From Pseudomonas jinjuensis (GTDB lineage Bacteria > Pseudomonadota > Gammaproteobacteria > Pseudomonadales > Pseudomonadaceae): 64,000 nucleotides of DNA. The DNA is taken from NCBI RefSeq assembly GCF_900103845.1, contig NZ_FNIJ01000019.1, forward strand, positions 1 to 64,000. Direction: 5' to 3'. Position numbers and translations under genes: made by a program. The notes below the pieces were generated by a model. That model did not search any database and had not been told where the DNA came from. It worked only from the letters and a program-made list of their open reading frames with translations. Positions 36,501 to 44,079 of the stretch are shown piece after piece; within the stretch, counting starts at the first letter, position 1; each line of letters opens with the position of its first letter.

Positions 36501-37270
36501 GTTTGCAGATTTTCGCGGTCGGCCTGCCAGGCTTTCCGGGCGCTGGCTTCGGCGGCATCGCGGGCGGCGTACCAGTCGCCGGTGCGCTCCAGCAGTGCGG
36601 CGAGGGATTCCGGCGCTTGCAGCGGACGGTCGCCGTAGCGGAAGCCGGCTTCCTGCTGCGCCAGCAGCGGTTGCAGCGCGCGGGCCAGCGCCTCGGGGCC
36701 GGACCAGCAGTGCGCCACGGCAGTCGCCGCGCCGCGGCCGAGCGGATAGAAGTTGCGCCGCCAGTAGTCGCGCACCGCTTCGGCGAGCAGTTCGCTCTGG
36801 TCGGCGGCGAGGTCCTGGGTGAACAGGCTGCCGCTGTCGAAGGCGTGCTCGCGCAGCATGCGGTAGCACCAGCTGTGGATGGTCGAGACGGCGGCCTCGT
36901 CCATCCATTCGGCGGCCATGCGCAGCAGACGCGCGCAGCCGGGCCAGCGTTCGGCGGGATAGGAATCGCGCAGTTTCACCAGCAGGCCGTCGTGCTCTGC
37001 ATCCGGCTCGGCGAAGCAGCGCGCGGACTCGGTCAGGCGCGCACGGATGCGGTCGCGCAGTTCCTGGGTGGCGGCGTCGGTGAAGGTCACCACGAGAATT
37101 TCCGGCGGGCTCAGCGGCCGGCCGAACGCCTGCTCGCCGCCGTGGGCCAGCACCAGCCGCACATAAAGAAGGGCGATGGTGAAGGTCTTGCCGGTACCGG
37201 CGCTGGCCTCGATCAGGCGACTGCCGTGCAGGGGGAAGTCCAGTACGTCGAGTTGCACGGGCGCGCTCAT
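33569..37270 (-). CDS. recB: Exodeoxyribonuclease V subunit beta, RecB
   Basis: The 1233-residue RecB is the 3'-5' helicase and nuclease subunit. Walker A is in RLIEASAGTGKTFT near residue 20; UvrD-like motifs include LIDEFQDTDPLQY and VVTIHKSKGLEYPLV. The C-terminal nuclease domain has GFIDLVFEH and the catalytic VADYKSNWLG. The ATG at 37270 overlaps the recC stop by 4 bases; the same frame is open further upstream to 38290, but that lies in recC. Nothing looks truncated. Confidence 0.96.
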   Translation of the reverse strand: MSAPVQLDVLDFPLHGSRLIEASAGTGKTFTIALLYVRLVLAHGGEQAFGRPLSPPEILVVTFTDAATQELRDRIRARLTESARCFAEPDAEHDGLLVKLRDSYPAERWPGCARLLRMAAEWMDEAAVSTIHSWCYRMLREHAFDSGSLFTQDLAADQSELLAEAVRDYWRRNFYPLGRGAATAVAHCWSGPEALARALQPLLAQQEAGFRYGDRPLQAPESLAALLERTGDWYAARDAAEASARKAWQADRENLQTLLQELRPNLNGNSYRGKDDDAIFAGWLEALAAWSEGGAAPDNLGKFGQTRIRLKGKAEVPAHTALQAIDALLDLDGDCPDIAPSLLLHALGEVRAALEAEKQRRAELGFDDLLLRLDRALAGPGGEHLAQRIREQFPVALIDEFQDTDPLQYRIFERIYRIAENTQDLGLFLIGDPKQAIYAFRGADIHTYLRARAATAGRHYTLGTNYRSTLDMVAAANRCFAFAEKHGRGAFRFADEAGDNPVPFHGVKANGRAETLLIDGQPLPAMTFWTLEKDGEVVGSTYYRKEMAARCASAIRDWLTLAQQYRAGFRKDGEWRALRPADIAILVRGRSEAEAIRGELAARRLASVYLSDRDSVFDSQEARDLLHWLRSCADPGDDALLRAALATRSLDLDWQTLERLNQDERFWEDTVLRFREYRLQWQQQGVLPMLRRLLADFALPARLLRQPDGERSLTNLLHLAEWLQREAVELDGEHALLRVLAEQLENPSSEEILRLESDADLIKVVTIHKSKGLEYPLVLLPFICSWRELDGKSATPPSFQDGDARVVELARDKELAKAAYLQANDERLSEDMRLLYVALTRARHAVWLGMAPLVMSNSKSPELHKGAIGYLLGGGAALAVADVPARLAELQVDCPAIAVAPAPDADDQPYIAEAAGELGNAREPQRRVAEKWWIASYSALAALAVEGDEGEILPPPAADEPTSAGEDLLRESVLETPREAEALPAPGSLHAFPRGSSPGSFLHGLLEWVADEGFAEVNAERIRDQVARRCRLRGWEEWIDPLSDWLQRLLRTDFLLPGAAPVQLAGLASYQKEMEFWFATRQVDSRRLDALARQYTLGGVARPALQENQLNGMLKGFIDLVFEHEGRYYVADYKSNWLGADEAAYDREAIRGALLAHRYDLQYLLYLFALHRLLQARLADYDYDRHVGGAIYLFLRGSQAATQGLHWEKPPRELMDELDALFRAVTPGNEVPA

Positions 37271-40200
37271 GCGGCGTCCTCCGCGTCGTCCTGACGGGTC
37301 AGGAGGTGGTACAGCGGGCCGTAGAGCGCCTCGGCCCAGGTTGCGAATTCGCCGCTGGCGGACAGCGTGGCGAAGTCCGGATAGACCCGCGCCAGCGCCT
37401 GCGAAGCCCCCGCCTCGCCGCTCAGGTTGAAGCCGCCGTCGTAGCGCTTGGCGGCCTCGCGGGACGCGCGATCCGCATCCTCGCCGGCGGCCAGCCAGGC
37501 GAACGCCGCCTTGCACGCCACCGGCAGCGGGCGGCGCATGCCTTCGAGCCAGGCGTCGATCAGCCGGTCGAGTTCCGCGCTCGCCTGTTCCCTCGGCAGC
37601 GGCGGCAGCTCCAGGGTGCCGGTCAGGCCGACCAGCACGCTGCTCACCGGTTCGCCGCAGAGTTGCAGCGCCAGGTGGCGCATCCAGTGGCGCACCAGGG
37701 TGTGCCACTTGTAGCCGCGGCCCTCGTGGAGCTTGCCGCTGATCAGTTGCAGGCTGGCGAGGCGGCCGTCGGCGCTGCGGCGCAGCCCGCCGAGCCAGTC
37801 GGACAGTTCGACGCCGGCATGGCTGTGGACAAGTTCGCGCTGCTCGTCCTCGGGGTTGGCCCAGTACTCCAGCTGTTCCCGGTAGCGGACGAACAGCTCG
37901 TGCAGCGGCTTGGCCAGTTCGCGGGCGGAGAAATCGCCGAAGGCCGCCAGCGGCAGGCGGCCTTCGCGGCGCAGGCGTTCCACCTGCGCTTCCAGCTGCT
38001 GCGGCAGGCATTCGCCGTCCCAGTCCCGCTCGGCCCAGGGTTTCAGGCGTTCGCTGAGTTCGAACTGCAGCTGCCAGTTCTGCAGGCCGTCGAGTTCGAA
38101 GGGTTCCTCGTCGTTGCCGGTGAGCTGCTCCTCGCCGAAGCGCACCTTCAGGCGCTGGGCGAAGAAGGCGTTGACCGGATTGGCGAGGAAGTCGGCGAGC
38201 TGGCGCAGGCCGATGGGCGCGTCGAGCTGCAGCGGCGGCAGCGCTTCGCCGATGGACTCGGCCGGTTCGTCGCGATGCACCTCGCGCCATTCGCGGGCAT
38301 AGGTGAACAGGCCGTCGATGCCCTCCTGCGGCCGCTCGAAATAGCTGCGGCTGAAGGGTTGCAGCGGGTGTTCGCGGGTCAGGGCGTGGAGCAGGTCGCC
38401 ATCGCCAGCCAGTTTCCAGCCGGCGGCGAGATGGTCGCGCAGCTGGCCGACCAGCACCGACGGCGGCCGCTCGCTGTTGTCGCGGATGCTGCGGCCGACC
38501 CAGCTGATATAGAGCTGGTCGCGCGCCGAAAGCAGCGCCTCCAGCAGCAGGTAGCGGTCGTCCTCGCGGCGCGAGCGGTCGCCGGGGCGGTAGTCGTTGC
38601 GCATCAGGTCGAAGTCCAGCGGCGACTGCTGGCGCGGGTAGTCGCCGTCGTTCATGCCGAGCAGGCAGACCAGGCGGAACGGGATGGCGCGCATCGGCAT
38701 CAGGGTGCAGAAGCTCACCGCGCCAGCCAGGAAACGCTGGTTCAGGCCGCCGGCATCCAGCCCGCCGAGCCAGGCCTCGCGCACCACCGACAGCGGCACG
38801 GGCTCGGCGAAGCCGGCGTGGGCGCAGGTTTCCAGCCAGCCGTCGCGCAGTTTCAGCAGCTGCTGATGAAGCAGTTCCTCGTGTTCATCACTGACCTTGA
38901 AGAAGCGCTCCAGCAGCGCGCCCAGGCGTTCGGCCCATTGCGCGGGCGTCGCCTCGCCGGCCAGCTCGTCGCAGGTGGTTTCCAGCGCCGCCAGCAGGTT
39001 GGCCAGCGGACCGAGCACGGCGGCATCCAGTCCGCCGATCTCGGCGTAGGGCTGGATGCCCTGGAACGCCTCGCCCTCGCCCACCGCGAAGCCGAGCAGC
39101 ATGCGCCGCAGGCCGAAGCGCCAGCTGTTGGCCTCGGCGGCGGCGGGCAGGCCGAGGCGTTCGCGCTGGGCGCCGTCCAGCCCCCAGCGCACGCCGGCGC
39201 CGTCGATCCAGCGGCGCAGCAGCGGCAGGTCGGCGTCGCCGAGGCCGAAGCGCGCACGCAGGGCGGCAACGTCCAGCAGGTCGAGGATTTCGCTGACGGC
39301 GAAGCGGCTTTCCGGCAGGCGCAGCAGATGTTCCAGCGCCACCAGCAGCGGCTCGCGGCCGCGCTGGCCCTGGTCGGCCAGGGTGTAGGGAATGAAGCGG
39401 CGATCATCGCGCGGCAACTGGCCGAACACCGCCTGGATGTGCGGCGCGTAGGTGTTGATGTCCGGCACCATGACGATCACGTCGCGCGGACGCAGGCCCG
39501 GGTCGGCGTCGAAGCGGGCGAGCAGCTGGTCGTGGAGGACTTCCACTTCCCGCTGCGCGCTGTGGGCGACCTGGAAGCGGATCGACGCATCGCCGCGCGG
39601 ATCGACCGCCGGCCAGTGCTCGCGGGTTTCCGGCAGCGGGCGCAGTTCGAGGATGTCGTCCTGCAACTGGCCGAGCAGCGTGCTCGGCGAGTCGTCGGAA
39701 AATAGGTCGATGCGCCCGGCGTCGAACCGGTTGCGGTAGCTCTCCGGGTCGTCGTAGCGGTCGAGCAGGTTGATGTAGTCGCGGCCCTGCTTGCCCCAGG
39801 CGGCCAGCAGCGGCTGGGCGTACTGGTGCTGGTGGTCGTCGTCGAGCAGCTCCGGCGTGCCGGCGCGGCGGCGCTGGCGGCGGTATTCGTGGCGCAGCAG
39901 GTCCTTGTCGGCGACGATGTCGGCCCAGTGGTGGCGGCAGGGGTTGTGCACGCAGAGCAGCACCTGGGAGAAGCGCGCCAGCGCGGCCAGCGCCTCGACG
40001 GTCTGCGCCGGCATGGCGGAGATGCCGAACACCACCACGCGGCGCGGCAGGGCTTTCGGGCTCTCGATGGCGGCGTCGAGATGATCGAGAAAGCGCCGGT
40101 GCACCCCGGCGCGGCTGCTGGCCAGGCCGTCGGCGCCGACATCCTCGATCAGCGCGCGCCACAGCTCGGCCTGCCAGCGGTTGTCCTCGTCAAGCTCGCG

Positions 40201-40728
40201 AACCGTGCCGCCCGCCAGACGCAGCTGGTCGCGGCCAAGGCTCCAGTCCTCCAGCCAGTCGGCGCGGTAGACCTGGTACTGGTCGAACAGGTCGGCCAGG
40301 CGCTCGGCGAGCTGGTGGCGCTTGCGCAGGTCGGCGTCGTCGGCGAGGAAGCGCTGCAGGATCTGGAACTGCTCGCGCGCAAGCAAAGTCGGCAGCAGGC
40401 GCATCAGGCGCCAGGTCAGCGGCGCCTTGTCCAGCACCGACACCTCGGGAATCTCCTCGCGCCCCAGCGCGCCGCGATAGGCGCGCCAGAGGAATTGCGC
40501 GGGCAGTTGCACGTCCAGCGCCGCGGTGATGCCGCAGCCGCCCTCCTCCACGTCCCGCGCCAGGGCCAGCTTGAGCCACTGGGCGATGCCGTTGCTCTGC
40601 ACCAGGATGACTTCGTTCTCCAGCGGCGCCAGCGGGTGCAGGCGCATCCAGTGCACCAGCAGGTCGCGGAGGTCTTCCGGGTGGTTGCCGTGGATGACCA
40701 TCAGGCCGGGTTTGAGGGAATCGCTCAT
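37267..40728 (-). CDS. recC: Exodeoxyribonuclease V subunit gamma, RecC
   Basis: The 1153-residue RecC is the Chi-recognising scaffold of RecBCD, with an inactive helicase fold. It starts MSDSLKPGLMVIHGNHPEDLR (ATG at 40728) and has the family landmarks VILVQSNGIAQWLK, FGISAMPAQTVEALAAL, VIVMVPDINTYAPHIQAVFG and LCLLGMNDGDYPRQ. First gene of the recC-recB-recD operon, the standard order in Pseudomonas. The open frame continues upstream to 40857 across a REP element and is not a credible start. Confidence 0.96.
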   Translation of the reverse strand: MSDSLKPGLMVIHGNHPEDLRDLLVHWMRLHPLAPLENEVILVQSNGIAQWLKLALARDVEEGGCGITAALDVQLPAQFLWRAYRGALGREEIPEVSVLDKAPLTWRLMRLLPTLLAREQFQILQRFLADDADLRKRHQLAERLADLFDQYQVYRADWLEDWSLGRDQLRLAGGTVRELDEDNRWQAELWRALIEDVGADGLASSRAGVHRRFLDHLDAAIESPKALPRRVVVFGISAMPAQTVEALAALARFSQVLLCVHNPCRHHWADIVADKDLLRHEYRRQRRRAGTPELLDDDHQHQYAQPLLAAWGKQGRDYINLLDRYDDPESYRNRFDAGRIDLFSDDSPSTLLGQLQDDILELRPLPETREHWPAVDPRGDASIRFQVAHSAQREVEVLHDQLLARFDADPGLRPRDVIVMVPDINTYAPHIQAVFGQLPRDDRRFIPYTLADQGQRGREPLLVALEHLLRLPESRFAVSEILDLLDVAALRARFGLGDADLPLLRRWIDGAGVRWGLDGAQRERLGLPAAAEANSWRFGLRRMLLGFAVGEGEAFQGIQPYAEIGGLDAAVLGPLANLLAALETTCDELAGEATPAQWAERLGALLERFFKVSDEHEELLHQQLLKLRDGWLETCAHAGFAEPVPLSVVREAWLGGLDAGGLNQRFLAGAVSFCTLMPMRAIPFRLVCLLGMNDGDYPRQQSPLDFDLMRNDYRPGDRSRREDDRYLLLEALLSARDQLYISWVGRSIRDNSERPPSVLVGQLRDHLAAGWKLAGDGDLLHALTREHPLQPFSRSYFERPQEGIDGLFTYAREWREVHRDEPAESIGEALPPLQLDAPIGLRQLADFLANPVNAFFAQRLKVRFGEEQLTGNDEEPFELDGLQNWQLQFELSERLKPWAERDWDGECLPQQLEAQVERLRREGRLPLAAFGDFSARELAKPLHELFVRYREQLEYWANPEDEQRELVHSHAGVELSDWLGGLRRSADGRLASLQLISGKLHEGRGYKWHTLVRHWMRHLALQLCGEPVSSVLVGLTGTLELPPLPREQASAELDRLIDAWLEGMRRPLPVACKAAFAWLAAGEDADRASREAAKRYDGGFNLSGEAGASQALARVYPDFATLSASGEFATWAEALYGPLYHLLTRQDDAEDAA

Positions 40729-40783
40729 CGGGTCTCCAGGGATGGGGCGCGCGGGTGTGGGCATTTCAGCAGAAAGTGCGTGA

Positions 40784-40872
40784 GTTCTGTAGGAGCGAGC
40801 TTGTTCGCGCAGGTTTTTTCGCTGTAGGAGCGGGCCATGCCCGCGAGTCGCGCGCATGGCGCGCTCCTACAG
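40784..40872. repeat. REP cluster upstream of recC
   Basis: Three REP-like pieces in a row: CTGTAGGAGCGAGCTTGTTCGCG (about 40786-40810), GTAGGAGCGGGCCATGCCCGCG (40824-40845) and an inverted CGCGCATGGCGCGCTCCTAC (about 40851-40870). They lie in the divergent gap between recC and the aldo/keto reductase gene and resemble the repeats at 108, 9508 and 50020. Confidence 0.75.
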
Positions 40873-40991
40873 GTAGCCCTTGATGGCCGGGGCGCTCAGC
40901 CCCGACAACATCACGAAACAACTACCCCCATCCCACCCCTGATCCGCGTCTATCCTCGAACGATGTGCCTTCACCATGGAGGACCATCGCC

Positions 40992-41915
40992 ATGCCCAGC
41001 CGCCGCCGTTTCATCCAGGGCAGCCTCAGCCTTGCCGCCCTCGCCAGCCTCGCGCCCCTGCTCCCGCCCTCCGCCTGGGCCGCCAGCGCTCCGCTGATCC
41101 AGCGCAGGATTCCGTCCAGCGGCGAAAGCCTGCCGGTGATCGGCCTGGGCACCTCGCGGGTATTCAATGCCGATCTCGACGACGCCAGCCTGGCGCCACT
41201 ACTGGAGGTGGTGCGCACGCTGTTCGCCGGCGGCGCCACGCTGATCGATACCGCGCCGAGCTACGGCGCCGCCGAGGAGGTCACCGGCGAACTGCTCAAA
41301 CGCAGCGGCGACCTGGACAAGGCGTTCCTCGCCACCAAGCTGTCGTCCCACGGCAAGTCCAGCGGCGAGGCGCAGTTCCGCGCCAGCCAGAAGGCATTGC
41401 AGCGCGAGAAGATCGATCTGGTGCAGGTGCACAACCTGATGGACACCTCCACCCAGCTCGGCCTGCTGCGCGAGCTGAAGCAGCAGGGCACGGTGCGCTA
41501 CATCGGCATCACTCACTACGTGGAATCCGCCCACGACGACCTGATCGAGACGCTGGAGAAGGAGAAAGGCGTCGACTTCGTGCAGTTCAACTATTCGGTG
41601 GGCGAACGCGGCGCGGAGAAGCGCCTGCTCCCCTACTGCGCCGACCACGGCCTGGCGACCCTGATCAACCGGCCGTTCCAGCGTTCCGCGCTGTTCCAGC
41701 GGGTCAGGGGCAAGCCGCTGCCGGACTGGGCCGGGGAAATCCAGGCGACCTCCTGGGCGCAGATCCTGCTGAAGTTCATCCTCGCCCACCCGGCAGTGAC
41801 GGTGGCGATCCCGGCCACCTCCAAGGCGCGCTACATGGCCGACAACCTCGCCGCCGGCACCGGCCCGCTGCCGGATGCGGCGCTGCGCGAGAAGATCGTG
41901 CAGGTGTTCGCCTGA
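40992..41915 (+). CDS. Aldo/keto reductase with twin-arginine signal
   Basis: The 307-residue protein starts MPSRRRFIQGSLSLAALASL, a clear Tat signal with cleavage near AWAAS. The mature part is an aldo/keto reductase barrel: VIGLGTSRVFN, DTAPSYGAAEEVTGELL with the catalytic Asp and Tyr, ATKLSSHGKSSG with Lys, and VQVHNLMD with His. The C-terminal VTVAIPATSKARYMADN matches the NADPH-binding region. Periplasmic export of this family is unusual but repeatedly seen in proteobacteria; cofactor supply in the periplasm is unclear. A GGAGG 9 bases upstream supports the ATG at 40992. It is followed by an inverted REP pair. Confidence 0.85.
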   Translation: MPSRRRFIQGSLSLAALASLAPLLPPSAWAASAPLIQRRIPSSGESLPVIGLGTSRVFNADLDDASLAPLLEVVRTLFAGGATLIDTAPSYGAAEEVTGELLKRSGDLDKAFLATKLSSHGKSSGEAQFRASQKALQREKIDLVQVHNLMDTSTQLGLLRELKQQGTVRYIGITHYVESAHDDLIETLEKEKGVDFVQFNYSVGERGAEKRLLPYCADHGLATLINRPFQRSALFQRVRGKPLPDWAGEIQATSWAQILLKFILAHPAVTVAIPATSKARYMADNLAAGTGPLPDAALREKIVQVFA

Positions 41916-41924
41916 GCACCAAAA

Positions 41925-41995
41925 CCTGTAGGAGCCAGCTTGCTGGCGATCCTTGCCAACACCAAGAGCATCGCCAGCAAGCTGGCTCCTACAGG
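41925..41995. repeat. REP pair forming a 26-bp inverted repeat
   Basis: The left arm CCTGTAGGAGCCAGCTTGCT... (41925-41950) is complementary to 41970-41995. It is nearly identical in sequence to the pair at 14601-14693 but with a shorter centre (19 bases). It lies 10 bases after the reductase stop and 15 bases before the transporter start. Confidence 0.8.
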
Positions 41996-42009
41996 TAAGG
42001 CATACGCGG

Positions 42010-43326
42010 ATGACTATCCTTCAGCGCCTGACCACCGCCATCAACGCCCGCCCCGGCGAGCTGGCGGCTTCGCTGTGCGGGTTCGCGCTGTTCTTCTGCC
42101 TGTTCGCCGGCTACTTCATGCTGCGGCCGATCCGCGAGGCGATGGGGATTCTCGGCGGGGTGGAGAACCTGCAATGGCTGTTCACCGCCACCTTCGTGGT
42201 GATGCTGCTGGCGGTGCCGCTGTTCGCCTGGCTCAACTCGAAGGTGCCGCGGCGGCGCTACGTGGACTGGGTGTACGGCTTCTTCGTCGCCAACCTGCTG
42301 GGCTTCGCCCTGCTGTTCCAGGCCGGCGAGTCGGTGTGGGCCGGGCGCGCCTTCTACGTGTGGATCTCGGTGTACAACCTGTTCGTCGTCTCGGTGGCCT
42401 GGAGCCTGATGGCCGACGTGTTCGACGAGGGCCAGGCGCGCCGGCTGTTCCCCTTCATCGCCGCCGGGGCGAGCTGCGGCGGGCTGGCCGGGCCGGCGCT
42501 GGGCGCGCTGCTGATCGATACGCTGGGACAGTCCGGGCTGACTGTGCTGGCCGCCGCCCTGCTCGCCGCCACCCTGCCGGCCAAGCACTACCTGATGAGC
42601 TGGCGCGAACGCGGCGGCGCCGGCCGGCCCGGGGCGCCGCCGAGCGAGAATCCGCGCAAGCCGGTGATCGGCAATCCGTTCAGCGGCATCCTGCTGGTGC
42701 TGCGTTCGCCCTACCTGCTGGCGGTCGGCGCCTTCGTCATCCTGCTCGCCACCGCCAGCACCTTCCTCTATTTCGAGCAGGCGCGGCTGGTGGCCGAGCA
42801 CTTCCCCGAGCGCGACACGCAGATCCGCGTGTTCAGCCTGCTGGACTTCATCGTCCAGGCGCTGTCGCTGGCCACCCAGCTGTTCGTCGCCGGGCGCCTG
42901 GCCGAGCGCTACGGCCTGCGCGCGCTGCTCGCCGGGGTGCCGGCGGCGGTCTGCCTGGGCTTCCTCGCCCTGGCGCTGGCGCCGACCTTCGCCGTGCTGG
43001 CGGTGGCGATGGTGGTGCGGCGGGTCGGCGAGTACGCCTTCGTCCGTCCCGGCCGGGAGATGCTCTTCGCGCCGCTGGATGCGCAGACCAAGTACAAGGC
43101 GAAGAACTTCATCGACACCGTGGTCTACCGCGCCGGCGACGCCGTCAGCGCCTGGGCCAAGGCGCTGCTCGACGGCCTCGGCGCCGGCGTGCTGCTGGCC
43201 GCCCTGGCCGGTGCCGCCTGCGCCGCCGCGTGGGCCGGGCTAGGCTGGTATCTGGGCGGCCGCGACGATGCGCGGCAGGCCGCCGACGCCGCCGTTTCCG
43301 GCCGGAGCGGACGGCGCCACGGATGA
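42010..43326 (+). CDS. MFS-type transporter (nucleotide-exchanger-like, DUF/Tlc-related)
   Basis: The 438-residue integral membrane protein has about 12 helices, beginning MTILQRLTTAINARPGELAAS with the FCLFAGYFMLRPIREAMGI segment. That pattern (YFMLRPxRE) is typical of the bacterial MFS group annotated as NTP/NDP exchangers or ADP/ATP-translocase-like carriers. The C-terminal half contains VRPGREMLFAPLDAQTKYKAKNFIDTVVYRAGD, a conserved cytoplasmic loop of the same group. Substrate unknown. The ATG at 42010 follows the inverted REP pair; an upstream frame-open ATG at 41953 lies inside that repeat and is rejected. Confidence 0.8.
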   Translation: MTILQRLTTAINARPGELAASLCGFALFFCLFAGYFMLRPIREAMGILGGVENLQWLFTATFVVMLLAVPLFAWLNSKVPRRRYVDWVYGFFVANLLGFALLFQAGESVWAGRAFYVWISVYNLFVVSVAWSLMADVFDEGQARRLFPFIAAGASCGGLAGPALGALLIDTLGQSGLTVLAAALLAATLPAKHYLMSWRERGGAGRPGAPPSENPRKPVIGNPFSGILLVLRSPYLLAVGAFVILLATASTFLYFEQARLVAEHFPERDTQIRVFSLLDFIVQALSLATQLFVAGRLAERYGLRALLAGVPAAVCLGFLALALAPTFAVLAVAMVVRRVGEYAFVRPGREMLFAPLDAQTKYKAKNFIDTVVYRAGDAVSAWAKALLDGLGAGVLLAALAGAACAAAWAGLGWYLGGRDDARQAADAAVSGRSGRRHG

Positions 43327-43336
43327 TCCGCGCAGG

Positions 43337-43369
43337 CTTCAGACTCCCTTAAGACTGGCTGCCGATACT
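43337..43369 (+). promoter_or_regulatory. PmrA/QseB-like direct repeat and -10 element before the six-gene operon
   Basis: CTTCAG (43337-43342) and CTTAAG (43348-43353) are direct half-sites separated by 5 bases, the layout of PmrA/QseB-type boxes. A GATACT -10-like hexamer follows at 43364-43369, so the box would cover the -35 region as in class II activation. The operon encodes a response regulator of that family, which suggests autoregulation. Confidence 0.5.
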
Positions 43370-43404
43370 GCTCCCCGAGAGTCATCCCGGAGGGGGAAAT
43401 CTGC

Positions 43405-44079
43405 ATGGACAACATCCGGTGGGCACAACTGTTCCCGGTGCGCTTCGGCACGCCGCATGCCTGCGCCTGCCTCGCGCTGCTGCGCGCGGGGGATGCCGGG
43501 CGCGCGGAAGCGGAGGCGTTCGTGCATGAGCGCTTCGACCACATGCACCACGCCGACGTGCATCGCTTCATGCCGGAGCTGGTGGCCATGCGGGACGCCG
43601 ACGGCAGGCTGGCTGCGGTCGCCGGGATGCGCCTGGCGGCGCAGGAACCGCTGTTCCTCGAACGCTACCTGGACGACCCGCTGGAAGTCCCGGTTGCGCG
43701 CCTGGCCGGACGGCCGGTGCGCCGCGGCGAACTGGTCGAGGTCGGCAACCTCGCCTCGCCGAGCGCCGGCAGCGCGCGCCTCTTGATCGTCGCCATGACC
43801 TGGCTGCTGGCCGCCCGCGGCCTGGAGTGGGTGGCCTTCACCGGCGCGGCGAGCCTGCTCAACAGCTTCCACCGCCTCGGCCTGGAGCCCAGCGTCCTCG
43901 CCGCGGCGGACCCGGCGCGCCTGGGCGCCGAGCGCGACGGCTGGGGCAGCTACTACGAGCAGCATCCACAGGTGTTCGCCGGCAGCATCCGCCATGGCCA
44001 TGAGCAGCTGCTGCGCCGCGGCATCTACCAGCGCCTGGGTCTGCCCTCTCCGCTCCACGAGGCCGAACATGTCCTCTGA
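43405..44079 (+). CDS. Thermostable-hemolysin-family protein (probable GNAT-fold acyltransferase/synthase)
   Basis: The 224-residue protein matches the thermostable hemolysin (delta-VPH) family: FVHERFDHMHHADVHRFMPELVAM, RDADGRLAAVAGMR, LFLERYLDDPLE, GELVEVGNLAS and WVAFTGAASLLNSFHRLGLEP. It has no signal peptide or membrane helix, so a pore-forming toxin is unlikely. The order of motifs (a central beta strand with GNLA, then a helix and RLGLEP) resembles GNAT folds such as LuxI-type synthases. Being first in an operon with an acyl ligase, it may transfer an activated acyl group. That role is my inference. GGAGGGG lies 9-15 bases before the ATG. Acceptor substrate unknown. Confidence 0.8.
   Translation: MDNIRWAQLFPVRFGTPHACACLALLRAGDAGRAEAEAFVHERFDHMHHADVHRFMPELVAMRDADGRLAAVAGMRLAAQEPLFLERYLDDPLEVPVARLAGRPVRRGELVEVGNLASPSAGSARLLIVAMTWLLAARGLEWVAFTGAASLLNSFHRLGLEPSVLAAADPARLGAERDGWGSYYEQHPQVFAGSIRHGHEQLLRRGIYQRLGLPSPLHEAEHVL

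Noticed and set aside
43994-44068. Upstream start for the AMP ligase
   Set aside because: It would add 25 residues overlapping the hemolysin-family gene deeply; the ATG at 44069 gives the normal N-terminus and short overlap.
43405-44079. Calling the hemolysin-family protein a pore-forming toxin
   Set aside because: No secretion signal, no amphipathic pore segment, and it sits in a cytoplasmic enzyme operon.
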